The notes: generated by a model from the letters alone, not told the origin. DNA of 64,000 bases from Ridgeia piscesae (GCA_025642075.2 JAODUO010000193.1:277501-341500); one strand, 5' to 3'. Numbered from the stretch's first letter, positions 46,401 through 58,201 are shown. Numbers and translations: made by a program.

Positions 46401-49400
46401 AGTGTCCAGTGGCAGGTACAAGTCTTGTTCTGACGCTGGCTTTTAGCAAGCATTATGGGTATTTTACAGGCTTAATTTGGGTATGGCCGATATAGATCTA
46501 CGCCACAATGCAAGGGCATAGTTTTCAGCCTAACAACCATAACAATGTATTTGCATTTGCGTAAACTGGTTTATGTGTTTTTGGTCTCCTTCTTCCATCT
46601 TCCGACTATTTCTTTTTGAAATAAGGAAAGACTAATTGGGAGTTTTTATGTAAATAATGATACCCATATTTACATAATGGTGTTAGCCAGTCCCCTCAAC
46701 TTAAGTCTGAGCATGATGTTACATCAATTACTAATTCTTGTCACTTACCTTCAGCTGTACTGCGTGCTGTCCACTGCTGACACTTCTGTTGACAGGACCT
46801 GTCTGCACTGACCAGTTCAGAAGACTCAAGGAGCCAGAATTTCCCAAGATTCAGGAGACATCCGTTCTTATAAAGTTCACAATAATATGGTAGCAAATTT
46901 ACATTACCTTTAAAGAATACTGAGCAGTTTGTTTCTCCTATAAAAACACACAGAATCATCTTCTGTTTTAAAATACCACAGAGGTTTGTTTATAAATTGT
47001 TATAATATACGTTTCTGAACTGTTTTAATGCAGACTTGTCCTCATAACAACTTGTTATGTCATGCAATCTCTAGGTGAGAGTATCCCCCGGACGTTGATC
47101 TAATAACATGCATTCCACAATGGCACAGAGTATATACAGTGGTCCTTCATTTTTTAGATAAAAGAAAAAAATACTATTTTTAAAATATGTAAAACTAACA
47201 TCGCGTTCGGAAAAACATGAAAGTTCCACAACTGCAAAAAAGTTGTGACCGCAAAATAGCCAAATCAACGCGTTGCATGAATCCAAGATCCATATTAAAA
47301 AATCTTCCATGAAAAATCGCGATACCATTCGGTAGTAGAAGATATTCCGTGAAAAATCGTGGTCTTCAAAAAGTTGCATTTGGAGAGCTAAGCAGATAGC
47401 TTATCATAGGTAATGGAACGCATTCAAAGCTGGGACAATTCTTCTGAAAGAGACGGGTACCCAGTGGTTTCCTTCCTACACTATCTTCACACATGACAAC
47501 ACAAACACAAACACATACACATCAGTTATCCATTGGTAACAAAACTCAAGCATACACATGTATACACACAGTGACATAAAGTATATTAAAAATGGCCTGC
47601 TATAAAAGACAGTAAAAATATCAACATAATCCACACTCTCGCAGAATCATTTCGACATTCAGTCATCCATGACGAACATGTAACATATTACAAGATAAAC
47701 CATTTACATTTCCTGAAACAGAAATGACGGATGAGGTAAAACATGAGAAACATAGTAAACTGAATATAAATGTGATAAGACACACCCAAGATACATGCTG
47801 CAGTAAATGCCAACTCACCACCACCGTCGACTGCGTTAGATTCGGGCGAAATGACGCCATTGGTAGTTGCGACATCTGGGATCTGAAATAACCAGAATTG
47901 TATGCTTACTTCTACGCTTTTTGCACATTCAATTGCATTCACTATAGACGTATGACTTAGCAAGAAATCACACACCTTTCCTAAGCAAGTCAAAATTTAA
48001 TCTAAAAAAAATTCTGGAACATAGTTTTTACCTCACAAACAGTTTCACACCATAAATTTGGTAAAGGTTACCTTTGGCCTGGCAACAGCATTTACACGTT
48101 TAAAAGGGTTTCAGATGTATAAATGGTTTTCTTTATGGCTATAATAGGCCTGAAGTGACCAATATCCCTTGTACATGGCAAAATGGGCTTGAACTTATCT
48201 ATAATAAAATAGGCTTTCAAAAACATTCTTTGGTGAACAATTCTAGGAATGCACATTTTTGTTTGCAACTTTTCTAACGATGCCCAAGTGTTAAAAAAGT
48301 ATGTATGTTGTAAAAAACTTCCCCTGAAATATGTTAATCACCAGTTAATCAAGCACTGTTAGTAGGCACACATTTTCACATGCTGTGCACAAATTACCGT
48401 GTTAGTACTTACGCGGTGCACATCGTCATGGCAACATGCCTCGCTAGTGCTACTACCAATACGTGTGTCGCCGCCGTGCTCACTAGATGGTGACAGCAGA
48501 AAGTCATCTGTGTTGAGATCCTCACTCTCGGCTCTTGGTGCGACTGTGTCAGGAAACGACTCCATCTGTCCATCGTCGTAGGCATCAGTGGCACTTTGCA
48601 TAAGTTCGCTGAGCTCCGGGGAAACGGAAGGGCTACTTTGGGACGTGTTAGTGATGTTAGGGTCGTGCACCAGGGCGGGGTTACTCTCTGTGCAAGGGGA
48701 GGCAGGGGGTGAATGTGTCACAATATCGATCAGGTCACCGGTAGGTTCCATGTCTTCCCACGAGACCGCTGCTGCCGCCTGAAGGAAAGAATCCGTACTA
48801 CCACACTAGACACGTGTTCATTCCCGTGTGCATGTTAGTACACCACACCACCACACCACACCACAGCACAGCACAGCACAAAGAAATGGCTCATTTCATG
48901 TCTATCTCTGGTCTCTGTAAATAACACTTCTTTTTTTCAAACTAACTTTCACTTTTGCTTTCGAAGCAAATTTCATCATAAATGTTGTGCAAATAAAACA
49001 TATTTTGTCTTGAGAGGTTTTACTATAAGACTTATAAGAGGTTTCAACATAAGAACATACCGATTATCTCTGGTACAAAGCAATGAAATTATCAGAAGGG
49101 AAACATCTGCAGAAAAAATACATTACTGAATCGTATTAACCGTGGGATATCATAAAATCAGCCATTTCTTTATCACACACCAATGTGCATGAACAGGATA
49201 CAGTAAAACACACACAAACAACATTGTTCCTGGCATGTGAGACAGGCCAGGTGAGACGGGCCAGGTGAGACGGGCCAGGTGAGACGGGCCAGGTGAGACG
49301 GGGGAGGTGAGACGGGCCAGGTGAGACGGGCCAGGTGAGACGGGCCAGGTGAGACGGGCCAGGTGAGACGGGCAGGTGAGACGGGCCAGGTGAGACGGGC

Positions 49401-52400
49401 CAGGTGAGACGGGGCGAGGTGAGACGGGGCGAGGTGAGACGGGCGCAGGTGAGACGGGCCAGGTGAGACGGGCCAGGTGAGACGGGCCAGGTGAGACGGG
49501 CCAGGTGAGACGGGCCAGGTGAGATGGGCCAGGTGAGACGGGCCAGGAAACACCAGCAAGACCAACTGTCAACACTAGTTTGTCATGCTTTTTATGTAAA
49601 GTACATCCAGCTTTCTAGTAAACTGCTGCATAAAAGTATGTAATTATTTATAATTATTTATTATTAGGTACCCTCAGTTATCAAACTCTGAGGAGCAACA
49701 TACAAAATTTGTTAAACGTAATGATGACTTGGAATAGACTAGAGTCATTGTTGGTGCATGGGACCATTGAAAATGTATGGCAAGAATGTGATTTCAAAGA
49801 AATGTGTCTTGATTTTTGGCACAAAAAGTGGCTATTGTTGCAGATTACTGTACTGTGATAAAGTGCTAACAACTACATCACTTGGAGTGAGCTGAATTGG
49901 CAGATGTAACTAGAAATGCTGTAACTGGAAATTATTTGCTAGCCATACTTGATGTCACCTGACCCTGACAATTCCTACTTAATAGTCCTATGTACCTGAC
50001 ATTACCAAGCACTTTTTTATAGCACCCCTGCTGCCATGTGTCAGTTTGACCAAGGACAGGAGCTCATAACACTCCACTCTGTGTCAATGACACATTCACT
50101 TCAGCATCATCTACCAAAAATAACATCAGTTTACATGTGTTTACAGCTAATAACCCCCCCGCCCTCCCACACCACCACCACCTTGCAGTGTCTGCGTGTG
50201 AGGACATGCAAATTACACAGATAAATAACACGATCTTTTTCCACCAAGTGCAATGTTTATGGTCATCAAAACACTGAACAGAATTCATTGTTGCAGTATT
50301 TGTGTGTAAACAGGCCGTAACTATGAAGCTATCAACAATGAACTAAATAAAGGAATCATATGTCACCCTCTCGAAAATATCAGTATTTCCTCGATTTCTG
50401 ACAAAACCAGACCATCTTCATAACAAAAACTGGAAATAATTCAGCAATATAGATATGTGATAGATTAGCTGTGGCCATAACAAGTATGCAAGAACTACCA
50501 ATACATATTTTCTTCAGCAACCAAAGTGATACCTTCCCTGTATACACTGTATCATTCAAGACACTGTGAAACTGTTCAACGAATTGCTACAACTAAAGTA
50601 TATATAATTAACCTACAACAGACATAATCAATATCAAAATAGCATATATTGATACGTCATTGGTTTGTTTTTGTGTGCATTTGTAACAGAATGTTTTTCA
50701 TAATTAAATGCAGATCAATACTGTCCACAAATAGAAATTGCTCACAGAAAAAGAGAGGACTGCATTGAAAATGCTCCCATAAATGAATGAACTATCTTCC
50801 AAGTCACTGGTGGCCTACTCGCCACGCAGACACATGAGCTAAGACGCGTCAGACAGAGACTGCAAATCTATAGTTTACCATTGATAATAATTGTTATTCA
50901 TACAAAACAATTTAAGATTTCATGGATCCAAAACTGATATAATATATAATATTATTATGATATGTCTCGCCAGTCTCAAATATAAAACACAAACAAATAT
51001 ATGATACTAACTTCTTACATCACAGTTTCATCTATATTAGAAAACGGCAAAATATCCCTGCACTGCACACAACATCTTGCATAACAAATGCTAAATGGGG
51101 TTAGGGCAGAGAAAACAGAACCCTCTGGTATGCCCCGTGTCCTGTTTGTTTTCAACCGGATGTGCTTGCAGACATAAACAGGTACATTACTTGCAGCTGT
51201 TTGTACAGCCGGCCACCATGCCGAGGTACCAGCTAATTGGGCTCAGTCGACACAGTGGCTGGCAGACATGTTGGAAACCTTCATGCTTTCCTGGCAAACC
51301 TTCTGAAAAACTGTGTGCTTTGCTGGCAAATGTTTTGGAAAAGTTTCGACATTGCTGGCAAATGTTCTTGAGAACAGTGTGCGTGAACGGCCATATTGGT
51401 GATGTAACCATCTGGTAATACGCACATGCCTGGAGCAAACATTCAATTAAATTAATGGTACCTCCCCGTTTAAATGTTTGTCACCCATCTCATTTCAGCC
51501 TCACTGTGTGTAATGTCTAATCATTTAGCATTGACTTCTATAAATTCATCTATACACATTTTATGTTTTATGTCAATTAATGAAAGCCAAGAATTTTGTT
51601 AAAGGAACGCGGTTGAGCTTTACATAATTTCATTTAAAAAAAGCTATTCGTACTTTTTTCAACTTATCTGACATAACATTCAAAGTATTTTTACAGTACT
51701 TTTAAAAGTACACATTCCCTTAACTCTTCACACATAACTACTGTGAGCATCAGAGACCATGAATCATGTGTGGTGAGATAAATCATTCACAGTGCAACTT
51801 CAACCTGTACTTACAAACGTATCACCATCATCAAGAAATCACTACCCAAAGAACTAATTATGATTCCATAAAAAATATCCCATACTATAAAAACTTACTC
51901 ATGTATGATTATTTGTCAAAACAGTTGCAATAAGCATACTCTAATTCAGCTTAAAACTTTACAACTCAACTAATAAAAAAGACGGAGAGGCAAAACTTAA
52001 GAAAACAAAACACCTCCACAAGAGAAAGTATAAAACTGAAGTTACTCTTCTGAGTTCCCTAGAATATGACACTCTATCAAACTTCATATACAAGTTTATA
52101 ATGGTCTGACTGACACTGACACTGACACTGACACTGACACTGACACTGACACTGACACTACCAACCTACCTGTCTGAAGACTGAATCAGGCTATGAAGAA
52201 CTGTATTTTCTATAACTTCCAGTAAACACAACTAGGCAAATACACTGTCACAGCCTAAACACACCCCAGGGTAAGTGGTGGGTAACTGGCCCCACAAGGA
52301 CAAGGGCTGAGCCTTGGGGGAGGTAGATAAGGGGAATATGACACTTTGTGTGCAGGCCCTACACCCAACAAGGTGGGAGCTGTTCTCCATCAAGCAGCCC

Positions 52401-55400
52401 CCACAGTCACACTCTTCCCAGAAGTGCCAGTGCCTACCACCCCTGCGGATCTAAATAAGGAAGATAGGGCAATCAGCTGTATCAGCGTTCAGTTGTCCGT
52501 CCTTTCAGTGCTACCCACGCTTGGTTTCTGCAGGAAACACTTCCATGCTAATGAGTGTGACAGTTCCTACGTTTTAATATTACATTCTTATGACTACAAT
52601 ATGAATGTTGATGGAATTTACTGCCTGCCAATCTGTGTTAAGTTACTTTATTAAGCTCAGAGCAATGTTTGCAATTTGAAAGATTTTGCTTGCAACATGT
52701 TCAAATGGTAAACAAAACATCCATGTTAAACATGTTTAACTTTCCCACATTCTAGATAGCAGACTTACTGTTACAAATTACTGCTCGGCCAAATCTCGGC
52801 AGGAGCTGTGGCCCTCCCTTTAAGCAGCATTACGCAGTGTTTATAATAACACTTTTTGCAGCTAAATCCTCATAAACCAACTGGTAAGTTTCAAATCCAA
52901 TAAGCAATATTAAAGACAGGTCTTTCACAGATGAATGCATATGCCTGGGAGCTAACATTGATATGCAAGGTTATAAATTAAAACACTCTCCATATTCGCT
53001 TAACACAGAAATATTCCTGTAATAGTAATTTTTACCTGTTTTACATTTAATTAATTACAATTAATTAATGGAAGTATTTCTATCAGATGCAGGTATGTGC
53101 AAGGACTGACATCGCACAGACATAAACTTAATGTGTCTTCATCCCAGAGATGAAACCAGATCGAAATCAGATATGTAACAAGAAAACAGCAGCAGCAAGC
53201 CAGGGCGGGGCCACCACAAGGAAGTGACCATCCTGCCAGCCTTAGAGTAAACCAGGGCAGCCAACAGGGCACATAACTGTTCCCTTCCTTCTCCAGGGCC
53301 ATGGTCATGGTCAACAGCCCCTGCCCACCCCTCTCCATAAGGGGCTTCCTGTCCATGGCACATTCTCTAATCACAACTCAGGTTACTGGCCGGAATTAAC
53401 AGTTGCCATTGGCAGGAGCTGGTCCTGCACACCCCAGCAACACCTGTGTACAGGTGCACACTCCCTTTCCTGTGCCCTAATTCTCTCCTCGGTAATCTCC
53501 CAATCCCTGGCTGCACACGTTTCCCTGCACCTTTCTGCTCCTTCTACTTCTACACAGCATGTCCCCATTTCTTTAAGTTGACCACTATCGCAGTTCTTTA
53601 AGTTGACCACTACTGCAGTTGTTTAAGTTGACCACTATTGCAGTTGTTTAAGTTGACCACTATTGCAGTTGCTTAAGTTGACCACTATTGCAGTTGTTTA
53701 AGTTGACCACTATTGCAGTTGTTTCAGTTGACCACTATCGCAGTTCCTTAAGTTGACCACTATTGCAATTGTTTAAGTTGACCACTATCGCAGTTGTTTA
53801 TGTTGACCACTATTGCAGTTGCTTAAGTTGACCACTATTGCAATTGTTTAAGTTGACCACTATTGCAGTTGTTTAAGTTGACCACTATTGCAGTTGTTTA
53901 AGTTGACCACTATTGCAGTTGTTTAAGTAGACCACTAATGCCGTTGTTTAAATTGGCCACTACTGCAGTTGTTTAAATTGGCCACTATTGCAGTTGTTTA
54001 AGTTCACCACTAATACAGTTGTTTAAGTTCACCACTAATACAGTTGTTTAAATTGGCCACTACTGCAGTTGTTTAAATTGGCCACTACTGCAGTTGTTTA
54101 AGTTCACCACTAATACAGTTGTTTAAATTGGCCACTTCTGCAGTTGTTTAAGTTCACCACTAATACAGTTGTTTAAATTGTCCACTACTGCAGTTGTTTA
54201 AGTTCACCACTAATACAGTTTTTTAAAATTTGGGTCCACTACTGCAGTTGTTTAAGTTCACCACTAATACAGTTGTTTAAATTGTCCACTACTGCAGTTG
54301 TTTAAGTTGACCACTAATACAGTTGTTTAAATTGTCCACTACTGCAGTTGTTTAAGTTGACCACTAATACAGTTGTTTAAATTGGCCACTACTGCAGTTG
54401 TTTAAATTGGCCACTACTGCAGTTGTTTAAGTTCACCACTAATACAGTTGTTTAAGTTCACCACTAATGCAGTTGTTTAAATTGGCCACTACTGCAGTTG
54501 TTTAAGTTCACCACTAATACAGTTGTTTAAATTGTCCACTACTGCAGTTGTTTAAGTTCACCACTAATACAGTTGTTTAAATTGGCCACTATTGCAGTTG
54601 TTTAAGTTCACCACTAATACAGTTGTTTAAATTGGCCACTACTGCAGTTGTTTAAGTTCACCACTAATGCAGTTGTTTAAATTGGCCACTACTGCAGTTG
54701 TTTAAGTTCACCACTAATGCAGTTGTTTAAATTGGCCACTACTGCAGTTGTTTTAATTGGCCACTAATGCAGTTGTTTAAATTGGCCATTATATTGTTTA
54801 AGTTGGTAATAGTTTACTACCACTAACTGGCCACTACTGCAGTTGCTTCGTGATTTGTATAAACACATTTTGTTTGTTTATCATTTCAAAATAAACCTTA
54901 TTTGTTATTGGCAATGTTTTGCTATCTATATCTGTGGCATATTTCGCAATTGATCTACCTTCCTTCCTAAAACCACCTAAAGTCATCAAGTATTCCACCA
55001 TGATGTCATTGTTACACAAAAGCGCTAACACACACATAAGCTAGGCACCATGGATTCAATTTCTGTCTGTTTACAGGAATGACAGGACTGAATTATGTTG
55101 CCCTGACTTCTAATGTAAATTTTTTGTTTGTAATTTTTTGTTTTCAAACCAGAAGCAGATGGCCGAAAACTTTGTTTTACCCCTTTTCCACCTGCTCGCA
55201 TCATGCACACAGATCACATCATTCCATTACTGACGGGCTCAAACAAGCATCTGAAACATTTGCAGCAAATAACTTGTGCAAATGATTTGTCACGCACCAA
55301 CATATAACCAGGAGCACAACCGAATCTTACCTTTGGAACCCAGACTTGGCCAACTTTCACGAATCCCAATGACGGCTTTGATTTGACCTTTTTGGTCTTC

Positions 55401-56536
55401 ACTTTGAAGTTGTATCTACCGACAGAGGGGGGAGGAGGGGGCAGTGGCAGGTCTTCGGTTTCCGGGTTCTGTGCCTCTCTGTTCTGTGCGTTCCACTTGG
55501 GCAGGTTTTGCAGCCAGCGCTGTGGCAGACTCTGTGTTGGCGATTCCAGCATCATCTTCGGCTTTGTCTCGCTCTTAAACAGTTTCGGTGGATTGCTATT
55601 GCCAATGTTTGGTGTGGGCGGCTTCGGTAGGGTCGCCGGTGCTTGCTTCGGGCTTGTCGGACTGTAAATGTTCAGTTTCTTCGCGCTACGCTTCAGATCC
55701 CTCGGTTTGAAAAGCGGGTTCTGCGGCGTGGGTTTCGGTGACGTCTGCTGAAGATTGTTTTGTTTCTGAACGTTGATCTGACACTGTTGCTCCTTTGACT
55801 CGATGCTGCGAAGCGGGAATCGAATTTTACTCACCGATCCATTGAGCAGTTTCGGCTTCATGCTACAACCGTTTTCGAGAGGCTCTTCTTTGTGAAGCTC
55901 GCTCATACCAGGTAGCGCCACCGGCTTCAGGTTTTCGCGGCCCTGCTGCATGCCCAGCTTATGCTTGAGCGAGTCGACGCGTGTCGGTGGTGGCGGGTTG
56001 CTGGGACCGGATTTTTTCCGCAGTTTAACTCCTTCCAGCATGAAACCAGCTTTCTTGAAGTTTGTCTGGACAGGGGGCGACAGAATCTGTGGCATCGGGG
56101 GAGGGGGCAGGGGGATGTTGGACTCACCGTTGACGGCAGGCATGGCCGGTGGTGGTGGAGGCATCCCGGATGACTTCTGCCACTTGGATTTCTGTTGCCA
56201 CGGGAAGCACGGTTCGTGACTCTTGTCACCGTCAGCTAAGTCACAGATACCGTTGAAACCGTTCTGGAAGGTGTCTGGTCGCAGTTCTCTTTCAACTTCT
56301 GCTACTTTCTTGCCGAGCGAAACCTGTGCCACTGCTTCCATACAAAGAGCACTGCTCCTGGATTCTGGTTTTTTCTCGCAGAAGAATTGCTTGTTCTTGA
56401 ATGCGGATGGCTTAACGTTGCTGTCAGAGAACATCATGTGGTCAAAGTCAGAAACGTCGCAGTCACTCGGTGTCGTTAATTCCTCATCAGAATAGCACAT
56501 GCGAATCTCAGATTTAAATCCCACAGTTTTGAACAT
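41212..56536 (-). CDS. EPLIN-like proline-rich protein with ENEP module repeats, 1319 residues
   Basis: Minus-strand exons are 55331-56536, 48413-48778, 47819-47882, 46749-46798 and 41212-43485 (TAA). All junctions keep phase and the ATG has a promoter upstream. Residues 1-402 are proline-rich (PPPPPAMP at 125-131, LPLPPPPP at 363-370), typical of profilin or EVH1 ligands, with a degenerate WH2-like stretch GFMLEGVKLRKKS near 164-176. Residues 403-562 are acidic. The last exon has VRAMFESG (about 633-640), resembling EPLIN's MFEKGE, six ENEP modules (662-1034) and RWGxGK repeats (1109-1278). A cytoskeletal scaffold role is inferred. I do not recognise a named orthologue. Shared modules tie it to the LIM exons 3' of it. 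Confidence 0.75.
41330..41850 (-). repeat. 81-93-bp coding tandem repeats (RWGxGKTQP)
   Basis: RWGxGK and KWGExK units recur with peptide spacings 27, 31, 31 and 27 residues. The first four copies are alike at the DNA level (TTTTACCCATACCCCACCTT on the plus strand), so they expanded recently by unequal exchange. Confidence 0.85.
44294..44384 (-). promoter_or_regulatory. Candidate internal TATA promoter and non-coding first exon
   Basis: Minus-strand GTATATAGCC (TATA element about 44378-44384) lies in a GC-rich patch, followed 80-90 bases later by AACAG|GTTGGT (44294). No ATG lies between, so it would make a 5' leader that splices to 43485 or 36825. In the former case the first in-frame ATG is in VRAMFESG. 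Supported only by motifs. Confidence 0.35.
45083..45612. other. CAG-repeat segment with open frames on both strands
   Basis: On the minus strand ATTTACTTTGCAG (an acceptor-like sequence at about 45327) precedes a frame with MEKKNTGFVVKKSNSRKAK, then a run of 13 Gln encoded by mixed CAG/CAA (about 45204-45243). On the plus strand 45385-45612 is also open (EPIHTILHKTRRVQISDGAR). Neither is recognised. It may be a decayed gene copy or element fragment inserted in the intron. Confidence 0.3.
46749..46798 (-). CDS. Short exon PVNRSVSSGQHAVQLK
   Basis: The acceptor GTGCAGACAG and donor AAG|GTAAGT give entry phase 1 and exit phase 0. It joins equally well to the terminal exon at 43485 or to the exon at 36825. 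That makes it the likely branch point for the two 3' ends. Confidence 0.7.
46978..47420. other. Intron patch with CpG-bearing unique sequence
   Basis: Between exons 47819 and 46798. It has scattered CGCG words (TCGCGTTCGG, CAACGCGTTG) unlike its AT-rich setting, perhaps an old DNA-element insertion. No termini were found. Confidence 0.25.
47819..47882 (-). CDS. Short exon IPDVATTNGVISPESNAVDG
   Basis: The acceptor TTATTTCAG and donor GTG|GTGAGT frame 21 codons plus one base. Entry is phase 0 and exit phase 1, which fits the next exon at 46798. Confidence 0.8.
48413..48778 (-). CDS. Acidic Ser/Pro-rich exon, 122 residues
   Basis: The acceptor CCTTCAG, text AAAAVSWEDMEPTGDLIDIV continuing acidic and Ser-rich to HDDVHR, and donor CGC|GTAAGT are all clear. 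Phase is 0 at both ends, so it is a cassette that could be skipped without frameshift. Confidence 0.85.
48779..49234. other. Intron start with CCACA microsatellite
   Basis: A short ACCAC/AGCAC microsatellite lies at 48841-48880. Otherwise nothing is recognised. Confidence 0.6.
49236..49552. repeat. 14-bp minisatellite (GGGCCAGGTGAGAC)n
   Basis: About 22 copies. The unit length makes open frames on the minus strand (WPVSPGPSHLARLT type), which are artefacts. On the plus strand each unit holds CCAGGTGAGA, a match to the 5' splice-site consensus, but that is the antisense strand of the gene. Confidence 0.95.
49553..53560. other. Large intron, no exon supported
   Basis: AT-rich unique sequence with a (ACTGAC)8 hexanucleotide repeat at about 52107-52158 and G/C patches at 52260-52340 and 53200-53560. 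No frame with splice sites was found. Confidence 0.6.
53566..54845. repeat. 25-bp minisatellite with higher-order structure, about 50 copies
   Basis: The left third is a uniform type, TTTAAGTTGACCACTATTGC plus AGTTG. From about 53926 two variants alternate: one with AAGTTCACCACTAATACAG and one with AAATTGGCCACTACTGCAG, giving many 50-bp dimers. One copy at 54215-54240 has a short insertion. It lies in the intron after the first coding exon. Confidence 0.95.
55331..56536 (-). CDS. First coding exon, 402 residues, proline-rich
   Basis: It starts MFKTVGFKSEIRMCYSDEEL, has GMPPPPPAMPAV and IPLPPPPMPQ, many SPxxP phrases, and ends VGQVWVPK at AAG|GTAAGA. Cysteines are few and there is no signal peptide or membrane segment, so it is a cytoplasmic, largely disordered protein. 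The open frame past 55331 to 55214 is intron read-through. Confidence 0.85.
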
Positions 56537-56752
56537 CGCCGACCTGTCAAGACGGTGACACGGGCTGTGACGTCGGCAGCAGCTGTGCTGACAATGACGT
56601 CACTCTACAACTGCCACCACCAGGGACGCGTGACTCGAACGATGACACCAGACCGTAAGTCCATCAACTTGGTCGGGCGCGACCGCGACTCCGATCTACC
56701 AGTTACACTAGATACGGAATAAACCGAATCAGACCAGACCTCGGATTTTATA
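56537..56752 (-). promoter_or_regulatory. Core promoter and 5' leader: TATA box, CRE sites
   Basis: On the minus strand GGTATAAAATCC (TATA box at plus 56746-56752) stands about 210 bases upstream of the ATG at 56536. A start site near 56720 is expected. In the leader there is a perfect CRE, TGACGTCA (56595-56602), and a second TGACGTC (56568-56574), the binding site of CREB/ATF factors. TTGACAG|GTCGG just before the ATG could also be an acceptor, so a non-coding first exon is possible. Confidence 0.6.
56605..56664 (-). CDS. Upstream ORF of 19 codons in the leader
   Basis: ATG at 56664 (AAGTTGATGG) opens MDLRSGVIVRVTRPWWWQL and closes with TAG, 68 bases before the main ATG. The perfect CRE begins within three bases of its stop. 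If the leader starts at the TATA box, ribosomes meet this ATG first, so it may reduce or regulate translation of the main frame. Confidence 0.45.
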   Translation of the reverse strand: MDLRSGVIVRVTRPWWWQL

Positions 56753-56946
56753 CCACCACACCTGTAGCTATCCGGTCTGGTCCACCTGGCGAAACCCACA
56801 GGTAGATCCAGGTGGATCATCTATACCCAGGCGAAACTCACCGAAACAAACTTCTGACTTTACATTTGAGGATATCACCCAGAATGCAAGATAGTAATAA
56901 TGATAACACACTCGTTGGTTAATTACTGATATTAATGAAGACTTAA

Positions 56947-57200
56947 TTAAGTGAATGCTTTCTCTGGTACAACCTTCCACCCTTTGGGTGGGCAGACATC
57001 GTCCAGCTGTTCGTTCACCTGGCAGCTGAGTTGATGCCAGACGAGCCAGTCGAGCCAGGTCGGAACGAGGTGGAAAAATTTCACCCACACCAAGTGTTTG
57101 AATGCCCACAGGTGCCACATTCCTCCTAATGAAACCTCTGAGTCCTCCCAGGACTCCCTAGCTACGACAGACTGCCACTTTCCCTGTCTGTCTCTAAAGA
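56947..57200 (-). CDS. Possible last exon of an unidentified upstream gene
   Basis: After GTGTCTTTAG (57197) a frame reads DRQGKWQSVVARESWEDSEV, then a Trp-rich stretch (WHLWAFKHLVWVKF), and ends VVPEKAFT with TAA at 56947. Trp and Cys content and length hint at coding, but a second frame is also open here and no partner exon was found to 64 kb. Confidence 0.25.
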
Positions 57201-57249
57201 CACATGATTGGATCATTATTATCACAAAATCATACATACGTAAAGACAC

Positions 57250-57970
57250 ATATTTTTTATCTTCTCTGCCAAAATGTTATGTTTTAATGAACCATAAATA
57301 AAATGTGATCTGACCTTCGCCAGTTTACAAATACAACCTTAATGCTTGGAATAAAATATTCACTTAATCAGATGTCTTGTGGTGTGTATAAAAACAGAAA
57401 TCATGTGGGTACCTGAAAGTTGTTAAATTCTAGGAAGACTTACTACTTAAGATTTATACCTTTTTATTCAAAGTAGCTATATTTTCAGATGATGTTAAAG
57501 TGTTCATTCTAGATTTTGACATGACCTCAAAGAAAATGTGCATGGCCAAGTTTAACTTATTTCATTCTCTTTTGCGATGGTGCCATTTGCAAAACATCTG
57601 AATATGCCACAATGAATTCTGGGAAAATCTGGCAGAGATTAAGCTAATCAAGGCCTTGCGAAAAATGTTTGTCTCACAACCAGAGGGCAGCATGGTGAAA
57701 CAAGGGACCAGTAATTAATCACTTCATTAAAAAACTGAGTGCAGTTTAACTGCTGATTCGCATGTAAACTGTTCTGGTGAAAAGTTGCATTTGGTCTTCT
57801 TGAAATAGTCACTTCCTAGCTTAAAAACGGTTACTGGAAATCAGTTTCTCTGAGGCGATTCTACTTCAATTCATTGCAGGTGTTGGTGGTGATAAGTTTC
57901 TATGCAGGGGTCAATGCATCACTGATCTTTCATGGAAAAGATCCAATCATTACTTTGTTTTCTGCCAACA
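57250..57970. other. Intergenic, nothing recognised
   Basis: AT-rich sequence upstream of the minus-strand promoter. No feature supported. Confidence 0.5.
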
Positions 57971-57973
57971 ACA

Positions 57974-58120
57974 GACTACTACTACTACTGCTACTACTAC
58001 TACTACTACTACTACTACTATTACTACTACTACTACTACTACTGCTACTACTACTACTACTACTGCTCTACTACTGTACTACTACTGCTACTACTGCTAC
58101 TACTACTACTACTGCTGCTG

Positions 58121-58155
<35 letters not shown>

Positions 58156-58168
58156 AGCTAGCTAGCTG

Positions 58169-58201
<33 letters not shown>

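Larger units (their letters stand above)
43486..46748. other. Intron with possible internal promoter
   Basis: The intron upstream of the large terminal exon. Apart from the TATA/donor pair near 44.3 kb and the CAG-bearing segment at 45.1-45.6 kb, I see only AT-rich unique sequence. Runs (GGGGGGG) occur near 45404. Confidence 0.6.

Noticed and set aside
49150..49575. Apparent Pro/Trp-rich repeat protein of 141 codons
   Set aside because: Translation of a 14-bp minisatellite inside an intron; indel copies break the frame and no splice sites fit.
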